Of a DNA stretch of 8,394 nt, positions 1 to 6,329 are shown in pieces. The notes below the pieces were generated by a model. That model had not been told where the DNA came from and did no database searches. It worked only from the letters and a program-made list of their open reading frames with translations. Each line of letters begins with the position of its first letter. Position 1 is the stretch's first letter. Source of the DNA: Chloroflexota bacterium (GTDB lineage Bacteria; Chloroflexota; UBA6077; JADZDV01); contig JADZDV010000478.1 in NCBI GenBank assembly GCA_020850915.1, forward strand, positions 1 to 8,394, read 5' to 3'. A program made the translations under genes and the position numbers.

Positions 1-728
1 GGCGGGGGGGGCCGGGCGGCGGGGGCGCCCGGCCGCCCGGCGCTGTCCACGACCGGACTTGCCCCCGGGCTAGCGGCCGGGCTGGGCCCCGGGCTGGCAG
101 GGGCCGCTGCCGTCGGCTTCAACGCGGGAGGTTCGACCGCGGCGACGGTCGGCGCAGCCACGACTGGCGGCGGTTGACGGGGTGCCGTCGGCGCCGCCGG
201 CGCGCTCTCCGCACGCGCCTGCGCTCGCGGTGGCTCCGGCCGCGGCGCGGGTGGTGGTTCGAGCGTTGGCAGAGGGGTGGACGGGAGCGACGACAGGGTG
301 GTGATCTGCGCAACGACCTGCTGGCCGATCGCGGTTGGGGTGACGGCCTCGGGAGGGCGGGTTGGTGTGGCCTCCGAGGAGACCGCTGGCACGGTCGGCG
401 CGGCGCCCACGCCGGCGAGTATGACAGCCCCCCCAACCGCTGCCGCGATCAGGTAAGCCACACCGGCGATCGCCATCACGCGAGAGTCGCCGGCAAACCC
501 CGGTATCCAGCCCAGGTTCAGCGACTCGTCGAGCCAGTCCGCCACGGTCGGGACGAGCCACACGAGCACCGCCAGACCGACGGCCAGCAGCAAGGCTAGT
601 GGAAAGAACAGACGTCCGAGCAGCACGAATGCCAGCAGGACACTTGCCACGATGGCCAGGCCCGGGTACGTCCAGGTGTCTCGCGGCCGACCCGTGATCG
701 GGTTGGCCCGTACGGCCTGTCGCGGCAC
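1..728 (-). CDS. Multi-helix membrane protein with Pro/Ala-rich tail (partial, runs off left edge)
   Basis: I do not recognise the family. Reading the minus strand from a GTG at 726-728 gives an open frame of 242 codons that is still open at the left edge, so the C-terminus is missing. A GGGAG ribosome-binding site sits 5 nt upstream, an in-frame TAA lies about 50 nt further up, and no in-frame ATG exists. The N-terminus is basic and short (residues 1-22). Three hydrophobic segments follow at about 23-38, 40-60 and 84-107. From about 110 the chain is dominated by Pro, Ala, Thr and Ser, with repeats such as SPGPSPAASPGASP. Basic residues before helix 1 suggest a cytoplasmic N-terminus and an external tail. 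The tail could be a cell-envelope spacer ahead of a domain outside the window. The other two minus-strand frames here give Arg-rich shadow translations. Confidence is good that it is a gene, low on function. Confidence 0.72.
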   Translation of the reverse strand, partial: MPRQAVRANPITGRPRDTWTYPGLAIVASVLLAFVLLGRLFFPLALLLAVGLAVLVWLVPTVADWLDESLNLGWIPGFAGDSRVMAIAGVAYLIAAAVGGAVILAGVGAAPTVPAVSSEATPTRPPEAVTPTAIGQQVVAQITTLSSLPSTPLPTLEPPPAPRPEPPRAQARAESAPAAPTAPRQPPPVVAAPTVAAVEPPALKPTAAAPASPGPSPAASPGASPVVDSAGRPGAPAARPPP

Positions 729-733
729 ATCAT

Positions 734-738
734 CTCCC
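734..738 (-). promoter_or_regulatory. Ribosome-binding site fixing the GTG start of the left-edge membrane protein
   Basis: GGGAG on the minus strand, 5 nt before the GTG at 726-728. It supports this start in a frame without any ATG. Two ATG codons lie between it and the GTG, but in a different frame that reaches a TAG after about 45 codons. Confidence 0.55.
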
Positions 739-752
739 AGAGAGGGCGACGG

Positions 753-772
753 TCGGGCATGTCCTTGCCCGA
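753..772. other. Perfect 7-bp inverted repeat (hairpin) between two membrane-protein genes
   Basis: TCGGGCA at 753-759 and TGCCCGA at 766-772 are exact reverse complements around a 6-nt loop. The hairpin lies in the 80-bp gap upstream of the left-edge membrane gene and about 14 nt before its ribosome-binding site. No T-run follows on the minus strand, so it is not a classical intrinsic terminator. It could be an RNA-processing or attenuation hairpin, or chance in GC-rich DNA. Confidence 0.35.
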
Positions 773-808
773 GCGACTCTTACACGGTGGGGGATGTTAG
801 CAGTTTGC

Positions 809-1072
809 TCAGCGGCCCGTGGTGCCCGGCGGTCGACGCCGGTGGCTCATCGCGCGACCGGCGGCCATTGCCCATACCACGATGCAAACAGCCGCCACAG
901 GCAGACCGACCGCGAGCAGGATCTCCTGCGCCACGGTCGGCGTGGTGGGGGAGCTGCCACCTCCCCAGAGCTGGCTCAGAGCCAGGAGCGCGAACCCCAC
1001 GGCGATCAGGCCGGCCACCGTCGCGGCGCCGTAGAGTGCGAGCAGCAGCCGATTCGTTCGCTCCACCGGCAA
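809..1072 (-). CDS. Small two-helix membrane protein
   Basis: This is an 87-residue protein of unknown function. Two clear hydrophobic segments are visible, at about residues 9-35 and 50-74. A short Gly/Ser/Pro/Thr linker (37-46) joins them, and the tail is basic (RRRPPGTTGR). Arginines before helix 1 and after helix 2 suggest that both ends are cytoplasmic. The chosen start is a TTG at 1070-1072 with GGGAG just upstream, although the spacing is short (about 4 nt). A GTG two codons downstream (1064-1066) is the alternative. The composition is that of a real membrane protein, unlike the Arg/Pro-rich shadow frames on the opposite strand. It lies on the same strand as hflX upstream and the larger membrane gene 80 bp downstream, so the three could be one transcript. 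Confidence 0.6.
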   Translation of the reverse strand: MPVERTNRLLLALYGAATVAGLIAVGFALLALSQLWGGGSSPTTPTVAQEILLAVGLPVAAVCIVVWAMAAGRAMSHRRRPPGTTGR

Positions 1073-1203
1073 TCCACTCCCTGGCGTATGGAGGCAGAAC
1101 CGCCCCTCACGACAAATGGTAAGGCCGACGGATCACAACGACGTCACACCAGTGCAAGCAGAATGTTTCGACTGAATCACAAGTTGCTGAGAGCTCGCTC
1201 GGT
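1073..1203. other. Intergenic region between hflX and the small membrane protein
   Basis: These 131 bp show no convincing ORF. The base composition is less GC-rich than the genes around it. I see no strong intrinsic terminator for hflX. TTG-containing -35-like hexamers occur on the minus strand, but none is paired with a good -10 box, so a promoter for the two membrane genes is possible but not demonstrated. Confidence 0.4.
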
Positions 1204-2589
1204 TCAGGCTGGCTTGACTATCGCCCCCGCGTCTGGCACGGCCTCGACCCAGCTCCGATCGCCAAGGACGTCTGCTGAATCCGCGAGGACCCGGACCGTC
1301 CCCTGCCGCCGAAACGCGGGGAGAAGGCGTTCGGGGAGACGCCCATGCAGCCGAATACCGTCCGGACGGTACTCCTCTCGCACGAGAAAGCCGTCCTGGC
1401 GGAACAGCGCGACAAGCCGGCCGGCTGAGAGTGGCAGACGGACCTCGACCTCCGCCACCGCGGCTCCGAGCCGTCGCGCGATGCGAGCGCGCAATGCTCC
1501 GACGCCAGCGCCCGTGAGCGCCGAGACGACGACCGCTTCGATTGTCGGCGGCCGCGCACCGGCCGGCAGCAGGTCGGACTTGTTGTAGACCTCGATGGTT
1601 GGCTTCTCGGACAGGCCCAGCTCAACGAGCACCTGGTCAACCGTCTCGCGCTGCCGGTCGGACTGCGGGTGCGAGGCGTCGATCACGTGCAGGAGCAGAT
1701 CGGCCGACTCCAGCTCCTCGAGCGTCGCCTTGAACGCCGCGATGAGCTGTGTCGGCAGTTTCTGAATGAACCCCACTGTGTCCGCGATGACCGCCGCGCC
1801 GCCGCCCGGCAGGGGAAGCCGTCGTGCCGTTGGATCGAGAGTGGCGAACAGCTTGTCCTCCGCCGTGACGCCAGCCATGGTCAGGCGGTTCATCAGCGTG
1901 GACTTGCCGGCGTTCGTGTAGCCGACCAGGGCCACCACCGGCGGGCCAGCGCGCCGGCGCGCTCTGGCCTGGCCGCGTCGCTCGCGCACCTGGGCGATCT
2001 CGCCCTTCAGGGTCGCGATTCGATCGCGCGCGATCCGCCGGTCGATCTCTATCTGGGTTTCGCCTGGCCCGCCACGGCCGCCCATTCCCCCCATCTGTCG
2101 CTCGAGGTGCAGCCAGGCTCCGCTGAGACGCGGCAGCATGTACTCCAGCCGGGCTAGCTCGACCTGCAGGCGCGCCTCACGCGTCGATGCCCGCTGCGCG
2201 AAGATGGCGATGATCAGCCCGGAGCGATCGATCACCGGCACACCAACCTGCCGCTCCAGATTTCTCTGCTGCACGGGTGTGAGATCGTCGTCCACGAGCA
2301 CCAGATCGACGCCGAGCCGCCGCCTGACCTCGATCAGCTCCTCTACCTTGCCGCGACCGAAGAACGTCGCGCCGGACGGCTTGACGCGTCGCTGGTGGAC
2401 CCGCCCAACGACCTCCAGCCCGGCTGTGTCGGCCAGTCGCTGCAGCTCGTCCAGCGACTCATCCAGTGGCCAGGCGGTGCCGTCGCGCCACTCCAGCCCC
2501 GCGAGCAGCGCTCGCCGCGCATGTCCAACCGCGCCCTCCGCCGGCAACAGCCCCACGTGCTCGGAGGTCGTAAGCTCTTGCTCTCCCAC
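1204..2589 (-). CDS. hflX: GTPase HflX (ribosome-associated GTP-binding protein)
   Basis: A 461-residue HflX-family GTPase of the Obg-HflX group. In characterised homologues it binds the 50S subunit, splits stalled or hibernating 70S ribosomes and acts in heat or antibiotic stress. The N-terminal HflX domain (about 40-185) carries the family signatures FFGRGK (76-81), DDDLTPVQQRNLE (100-112) and the Gly-rich GMGGRGGPGETQIE (168-181). A basic coiled segment leads to the G domain: G1 GYTNAGKST (223-231), the switch-I region around 248-257, G3 DTVGFI (270-275), G4 NKSD (336-339) and G5 SAL (356-358). A C-terminal domain follows. All nucleotide-binding motifs are intact. The start is a GTG with a GGAAG-type ribosome-binding site a few bases upstream. 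It begins 36 bp after the dehydratase stop on the same strand, suggesting co-transcription. Length is normal for bacterial HflX with the C-terminal extension. Confidence 0.96.
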   Translation of the reverse strand: MGEQELTTSEHVGLLPAEGAVGHARRALLAGLEWRDGTAWPLDESLDELQRLADTAGLEVVGRVHQRRVKPSGATFFGRGKVEELIEVRRRLGVDLVLVDDDLTPVQQRNLERQVGVPVIDRSGLIIAIFAQRASTREARLQVELARLEYMLPRLSGAWLHLERQMGGMGGRGGPGETQIEIDRRIARDRIATLKGEIAQVRERRGQARARRRAGPPVVALVGYTNAGKSTLMNRLTMAGVTAEDKLFATLDPTARRLPLPGGGAAVIADTVGFIQKLPTQLIAAFKATLEELESADLLLHVIDASHPQSDRQRETVDQVLVELGLSEKPTIEVYNKSDLLPAGARPPTIEAVVVSALTGAGVGALRARIARRLGAAVAEVEVRLPLSAGRLVALFRQDGFLVREEYRPDGIRLHGRLPERLLPAFRRQGTVRVLADSADVLGDRSWVEAVPDAGAIVKPA

Positions 2590-2625
2590 CTTACTTCCTT
2601 CGCTACCAGGTTAGTTCTGCACCAC

Positions 2626-4332
2626 TCAGCCGACGGACGACTCGGCCATCAGGAAGTCGAAGTCGCAGCCCTGGTCCGCCTGGGTGACATGGTCCAGGAA
2701 CAGCTTGCCGTAGCCCCGCTGGTACGCTCGCTCAGGCGGCTGCCAGCTCGAGCGCCGCTCCGCCAGGTCGGCGTCTGAGACCAGCGCGTCAAGGCGGCGC
2801 GCTGGTACGTTCAGGCTGACCTGGTCCCCGGTGCGCAAGAGAGCCAGCGGACCCCCGAGCGCCGCCTCCGGCGCGACGTGCAGCACGACCGTGCCGAACG
2901 CCGTGCCGCTCATCCGGGCGTCAGAGATCCGCACCATGTCCCGGATGCCGCGAGCGAGCAGCTTCTTCGGTATCGGCAACAGGCCGGCCTCGGGCATCCC
3001 GGGCGCCCCGATCGGGCCGGCGTTCTGAAGTACCAGCACGTCGTCCGGCTCGACGTCAAGATCTGGATCGTCGATTCTCTGCGACATGTCAGCCAACGAG
3101 CTGAAGACGATCGCGCGTCCAGTGTGGACAAGACGCTCCTTCGGTGCCGCCGCGTGCTTGATTACCGCCCCACGAGGCGCGAGATTGCCCCACACCACGG
3201 ACATGCCGCCTTCCGCGTCGAACGGCCTGTCCAGCGACGCGATCACATCCCTCGCGGGCGTGCGCGGAACGCCGGCAAGGTTGTCCCGGTGCGTCCGGCC
3301 GGTCACCGTCGGTCCATCGAGGTGCAGCAGCGGCTCCATCTCCTTCATCAGGGCAGGAATGCCGCCCGCGTCGAAAATCTCTTCCATCTGGTACTTGCCA
3401 GCCGGCCGGGCGCTGACCAGAAGCGGCGTCTCCCGACTGAGCCTGTCGAACAAGTCGAGCGTGAGCTGGATGCCAAGCCGACCCGCGATGGCGGTCAGGT
3501 GAATCACCGCGTTTGTCGAGCCACCCACCGCCATGCAGACACGAATGGCGTTCTCGAACGCGGCGCGGTTCATGATCTCCGACGGCCGCGGTCCGCCGGC
3601 TCGAGCCATCGCCACCGCGCGGATACCCGCCTGCTCCGCAAGGCGTTGGCGTCGCGAATCGACGGCCGGTATCGCGGCGTTGCCGGGGAGCGCCATGCCA
3701 AGTGCCTCCGCGCAGCTCGCCATGGTACTGGCCGTACCCATCACCATGCAGGTCCCGGCGCTGCGACAGAGCGAGTCCTGGATCTGACAGAGCGTTGGCT
3801 CGTCGATCGTACCGGCCCGAAACTCCGCCCAGTAGCGCCGACAGTCGGTGCAGGCGCCGAGATCCTGGCCGTTCCAGCGGCCGTTCAGCATCGGACCGGC
3901 TGACACCAGGATCGCGGGAAGGTCCGCGCTCGCCGCGCCCATGAGCTGCGCTGGCGTGGTCTTGTCGCAGCCGCTCAGCAACACAACGGCGTCCATCGGC
4001 TGCCCGCGGATCATCTCTTCGGTGTCCATCGCCGCCAGGTTGCGGTAGAGCATGCTGGTGGGATTCAGAAAGATCTCACCCAGCGAGATCGTCGGAAACT
4101 CGAGCGGCAGACCGCCAGCTTGCCACACCCCCCGCTTCACCGCCTCCGCCAGCGTCCGGAGGTGCTGGTGGCAATGGTTCAGCTCGCTCCAGGTGTTGCA
4201 GATACCGACGACGGGCTTGCGCAGGTCATCGTCGCTGTAGCCCTGACCCTTCTGAAAGGCGCCACGCAGGAACGTGGAGAAGCCCGGGTCGCCGTAGTTC
4301 GTGAGTTTCTTGCCGACGCTGCCATCCGCCAT
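2626..4332 (-). CDS. IlvD/Edd-family dehydratase, probably sugar-acid (aldonate) type; often annotated dihydroxy-acid dehydratase
   Basis: A 568-residue iron-sulfur dehydratase. Family members remove water from 2,3-dihydroxy acids: IlvD in Val/Ile/Leu synthesis, Edd in the Entner-Doudoroff pathway, and L-arabinonate or D-xylonate dehydratases in pentose catabolism. Candidate cluster cysteines are Cys54 (LNHCHQH), Cys122 (SGCDKTTP) and Cys195 (SAGTCMVMGTAS). Lys124 matches the carbamylated lysine, Glu86 and Asp123 the Mg ligands, and Ser475 (RMSGTAFGT) the catalytic serine. Stretches such as QPMDAVVLLSGCDKTTP, GPMLNG, GNAAIPAVDSRR and GGSTNAVIHL, as I recall them, resemble the [2Fe-2S] sugar-acid dehydratases more than IlvD. 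No other branched-chain synthesis gene is nearby, and the window has no sugar transporter or aldonate gene either. The ATG has AGGAG 9 nt upstream. The gene is divergent from the tandem cupins and followed at 36 bp by hflX. Family is certain; substrate is inferred. Confidence 0.93.
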   Translation of the reverse strand: MADGSVGKKLTNYGDPGFSTFLRGAFQKGQGYSDDDLRKPVVGICNTWSELNHCHQHLRTLAEAVKRGVWQAGGLPLEFPTISLGEIFLNPTSMLYRNLAAMDTEEMIRGQPMDAVVLLSGCDKTTPAQLMGAASADLPAILVSAGPMLNGRWNGQDLGACTDCRRYWAEFRAGTIDEPTLCQIQDSLCRSAGTCMVMGTASTMASCAEALGMALPGNAAIPAVDSRRQRLAEQAGIRAVAMARAGGPRPSEIMNRAAFENAIRVCMAVGGSTNAVIHLTAIAGRLGIQLTLDLFDRLSRETPLLVSARPAGKYQMEEIFDAGGIPALMKEMEPLLHLDGPTVTGRTHRDNLAGVPRTPARDVIASLDRPFDAEGGMSVVWGNLAPRGAVIKHAAAPKERLVHTGRAIVFSSLADMSQRIDDPDLDVEPDDVLVLQNAGPIGAPGMPEAGLLPIPKKLLARGIRDMVRISDARMSGTAFGTVVLHVAPEAALGGPLALLRTGDQVSLNVPARRLDALVSDADLAERRSSWQPPERAYQRGYGKLFLDHVTQADQGCDFDFLMAESSVG

Positions 4333-4513
4333 ACTGAGGTGCTCCTTCGCTCGAGCCTGTGCCAGTTGCTGCCTGAAGACCAGGGCTCCTACTCGGGATG
4401 CTAGCGTAGTTCGCGGGCGATGGAGCGGTTTCCCGCGCGACCAGACCGAGGATGAAGCCCGAATCTCATCGCCGCGGATCTGCTCGGCTCTATCACAGCA
4501 GGGAGAGAAGCGA
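4333..4513. promoter_or_regulatory. Divergent intergenic region between dehydratase and cupin genes
   Basis: These 181 bp must hold the promoters for the leftward dehydratase/hflX unit and the rightward cupin pair. I cannot identify confident -35/-10 pairs. One inverted repeat stands out: CGCGGG at 4412-4417 and CCCGCG at 4432-4437, with arm centres about 20 bp (two helical turns) apart, the spacing expected of a dimeric regulator site. The arms are pure G/C in a GC-rich genome, so chance occurrence is quite possible. A GCTAGC palindrome lies at 4400-4405. Confidence 0.4.
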
Positions 4514-4879
4514 ATGAGCTTCTACCGGCCGGAAGACCTCACACATCTGGAGGCCGATGGCATCCAGCGTAACGTGGCCTTCGAGAACAGCACGCTCTTC
4601 CTGAGGATTGAGAACGAGGCCGGCCATCGGTCGACGCCTCACGCCCACACCTGGCCGACTCTCTACTACATCGTGAGCGGCGAGGGCCGCGTCCTGATCG
4701 GCGACCGGTGGCACGAGGTGGGTCCCGGTTGTCTCGCAATGACCCCACCGAACACCATGCATGGCGTCGAGGCCCGCACCCGGATGAGCCTGGTCGAGGT
4801 CCAGAGCAACTGCGAGTCCTGGTTCGCTGAGGCGATCCTGGCCGGCAAGAGCTCGTCCACGCCGCGCCAAAGTAGTTGA
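4514..4879 (+). CDS. Small cupin-domain protein (first of a tandem pair)
   Basis: A 121-residue single-domain cupin. The fold signature is clear: His43 and His45 (TPHAHTW), then LYYIVSGEGRV (50-60), GPGCLAMTPPNTMH (70-83) with His83 as the motif-2 histidine, and a strand ending in SLVEVQSNC (92-100). The glutamate that normally follows the HxH pair is absent; Thr49-Leu50-Tyr51 occupy that region, so any metal would be held by three histidines or by a different residue. Small cupins of this type act as isomerases, dioxygenases or ligand sensors, and the substrate cannot be read from sequence. The ATG at 4514 is preceded by GGGAGAG. The frame is open for 71 codons upstream, but that extension crosses the start of the divergent dehydratase gene and lacks cupin character. 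The second cupin follows at 16 bp, so the two are almost certainly one transcript. Confidence 0.88.
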   Translation: MSFYRPEDLTHLEADGIQRNVAFENSTLFLRIENEAGHRSTPHAHTWPTLYYIVSGEGRVLIGDRWHEVGPGCLAMTPPNTMHGVEARTRMSLVEVQSNCESWFAEAILAGKSSSTPRQSS

Positions 4880-4883
4880 GTGC

Positions 4884-4890
4884 GAGGAGG
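4884..4890 (+). promoter_or_regulatory. Strong ribosome-binding site of the second cupin gene
   Basis: GAGGAGG lies in the 16-bp gap between the cupin genes, 5 nt before the ATG at 4896. It is the strongest ribosome-binding site I see in the window, and it fixes the start of the second cupin. Confidence 0.7.
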
Positions 4891-4895
4891 CCAGT

Positions 4896-5255
4896 ATGAG
4901 CTTTTTTCGACCTGGCGAGTTCCAGCGCGTTGTCGCCCCGGGGGCCATCCGCGAGATTGCCTACGAGAGCGAGACGCTGTTCCTGACCATCGACCTCGAA
5001 CCGGGCTACAAGGCGCCTGCTCACAATCACACCTGGGCCACCCTCTACTACATCACCAGTGGAGAGGGCCGTGTGCTCGTCGGCGAGGAGTGGCGCGACG
5101 TCGGGCCTGGCACGCTGGCGATGACGCCGCCGAACACCATGCACGCTATCGAGGCGACGACCAGGCTGACCCTCGTCGAGGTCCAGAGCAACTGCGAGCG
5201 CTGGTTCGTGGATCTCGTGCTGAGCGGCAAGAGCCTGTCGACCCCTGGGAGCTGA
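4896..5255 (+). CDS. Small cupin-domain protein (second of a tandem pair)
   Basis: A 119-residue cupin that aligns without gaps to its upstream neighbour. I count 71 identities over 117 positions (about 61%), so the pair arose by gene duplication. The same residues are kept: His43 and His45 (PAHNHTW), His83 (PPNTMH), SGEGRVL (55-61), the LVEVQSNCE segment (93-101) with Cys100, and a GKSxSTP tail. Again no glutamate follows HxH (Thr49, Leu50). Divergence is concentrated in the N-terminal 40 residues and at 101-110, while the barrel core and predicted ligand pocket are nearly invariant. That pattern fits two subunits of a hetero-oligomer, or paralogues with different ligands. It has its own strong ribosome-binding site, suggesting translation at least equal to the first cupin. 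The gene ends convergent to the PAC2 gene with a hairpin between them. Confidence 0.89.
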   Translation: MSFFRPGEFQRVVAPGAIREIAYESETLFLTIDLEPGYKAPAHNHTWATLYYITSGEGRVLVGEEWRDVGPGTLAMTPPNTMHAIEATTRLTLVEVQSNCERWFVDLVLSGKSLSTPGS

Positions 5256-5289
5256 CCGGAAGAATCCCTCGTCCGCTAGAAGAGCCGCC

Positions 5290-5322
5290 AGGCGCCCGCT
5301 GTCGTCATGGCAGCAGGCGCCT
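5290..5322. terminator. Hairpin between convergent cupin and PAC2 genes, possible bidirectional terminator
   Basis: AGGCGCCCGCTG at 5290-5301 pairs with CAGCAGGCGCCT at 5311-5322: 7 bp, one C-A mismatch, then 4 bp, around a 9-nt loop. It sits inside the 120-bp convergent gap, 34 bp after the second cupin stop and 53 bp after the PAC2 stop. No T-run follows on either side, so termination would have to be hairpin-driven or factor-assisted. The position supports a terminator more than the sequence does. Confidence 0.5.
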
Positions 5323-5375
5323 CGGGCGTGTCACCCCTCGGCTCGGCCAGGACGTGGCAGGCGCGGTTGGCGCAC

Positions 5376-6329
5376 TCAGTCAGACTCAGGCTCGTCGGGA
5401 CTCCGTTTGGTCTGGCGTAGGAACTCTTCCAGCTCTGCAAGGACGCTCTCAGGATTCGGGACCTCAGCGCTCGCGTTCGCTCCCGGCCTGCCCGGGTCGT
5501 CCGGGCCGTTGTCATCATCCTCCTCGCCCGCTTCAGGAATGATGCCGGCCTCGAGCTGCCTGACGTACTCTCGTAGCTCCGCGTTCTCCGCGAGCGCCTC
5601 ATCCACCCGCCTCTCCATGGCGCGACTGGCCGCTTCGAGCTCGTCCAGGTCCACGCGCACTTCGATGAGGGCGCTGAGCCGTTCGATCAGCGCGTGGCAG
5701 AGCTTCACGTTCGGAACGGACTGGATGTAATGTGGCGCGTGTCCCCAGAGGCTGGCGCCCGGCACGCCGCGCCGTTTGGCCGTCTGGAGCACCGCCGAGT
5801 GCACGCTGCCCGGACCCTGATAGTCCGAGAAGCCGACCGCCATTCCTTCCAGGATCTGGCGCAGGCGCGGAGTGGTCGCGATCCCGGTCACCACCGCGTC
5901 TCCATGGTGGGAGACAGTGTCGTACGTGCCGCCAAGGGTTACGAGCAGAGAGCTACCCTGGGACTCTGCTAGATCCAGCAGCGTGCCAGTGTACGTGGAC
6001 CACTTGAGGTTCGGCTCGCGGCCCAGGAACAGGATCAGGTCTCGTCCCGCGGCCGGGTTCCGCCAGAAGAAGAACTCGTTCGACGGCCAGCGGAGGGTAC
6101 GTTGCCCGGGACGGACCTGGATCGCATGCGGGCGGACTTCCGTGAAGATATAAAAGTCTTCCGGCACGATCTCGGCGAAACGCACCGCTCCGAGGGTCCT
6201 GATCAGATAACGGAGGGCGGCCGAGGCGACCTCGCCGGCGTCCGGCCATCCCTGGAAGGCGGCCACGATGGCTGGGTGATGGAGCGCTGGCTGACTGTGG
6301 ATGCGCAGGAAGTCTGACGGCATGCTCAT
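5376..6329 (-). CDS. PAC2 family protein (proteasome assembly chaperone-like)
   Basis: A 317-residue protein of the PAC2 family, named for eukaryotic and archaeal proteasome-assembly chaperones; most bacterial members have no established function. Family motifs appear in order: FQGWPDAGEVASAAL (25-39), WPSNEFFFW (81-89), GREPNLKW (103-110), GGTYDTVSHH (133-142), FSDYQGPGSVH (167-177) and WGHAPHYIQ (195-203). After the core, about 215-262 is a charged, Leu-rich segment likely to form a coiled coil. It is followed by a very acidic linker (268-279, EDDD...DD) and a short C-terminal helix (LAELEEFLRQTK, 297-308) like the end of actinobacterial PAC2 proteins. The ATG at 6327-6329 has no clear ribosome-binding site; a second in-frame ATG lies two codons downstream (6321-6323), and a leaderless transcript is possible. 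The gene is divergent from the PIG-L deacetylase. No proteasome subunit gene is in the window. Confidence 0.9.
   Translation of the reverse strand: MSMPSDFLRIHSQPALHHPAIVAAFQGWPDAGEVASAALRYLIRTLGAVRFAEIVPEDFYIFTEVRPHAIQVRPGQRTLRWPSNEFFFWRNPAAGRDLILFLGREPNLKWSTYTGTLLDLAESQGSSLLVTLGGTYDTVSHHGDAVVTGIATTPRLRQILEGMAVGFSDYQGPGSVHSAVLQTAKRRGVPGASLWGHAPHYIQSVPNVKLCHALIERLSALIEVRVDLDELEAASRAMERRVDEALAENAELREYVRQLEAGIIPEAGEEDDDNGPDDPGRPGANASAEVPNPESVLAELEEFLRQTKRSPDEPESD

Noticed and set aside
70..561. Minus-strand 163-codon Arg/Gly-rich frame in the left-edge region
   Set aside because: The neighbouring frame encodes coherent transmembrane helices, has a ribosome-binding site and runs the whole length, so this one is a shadow.
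794..1588. Plus-strand 264-codon frame across the small membrane protein and the end of hflX
   Set aside because: It overlaps the C-terminal part of a secure hflX gene antisense and reads as Ser/Arg low complexity.
2878..3903. Long plus-strand open frame (341 codons) opposite the dehydratase gene
   Set aside because: Its translation is Arg/His-rich with no recognisable motif, and it lies fully antisense to a clear IlvD/Edd gene. This is typical of shadow frames in GC-rich DNA.
4301..4513. N-terminal extension of the first cupin to an upstream ATG
   Set aside because: It would overlap the start of the divergent dehydratase and add 71 residues unlike a cupin. The second cupin has the same MSFxRP beginning, supporting the start at 4514.
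4539..5144. Minus-strand frames opposite the two cupins, similar to each other
   Set aside because: Their mutual similarity simply mirrors the duplication of the cupin genes on the other strand.
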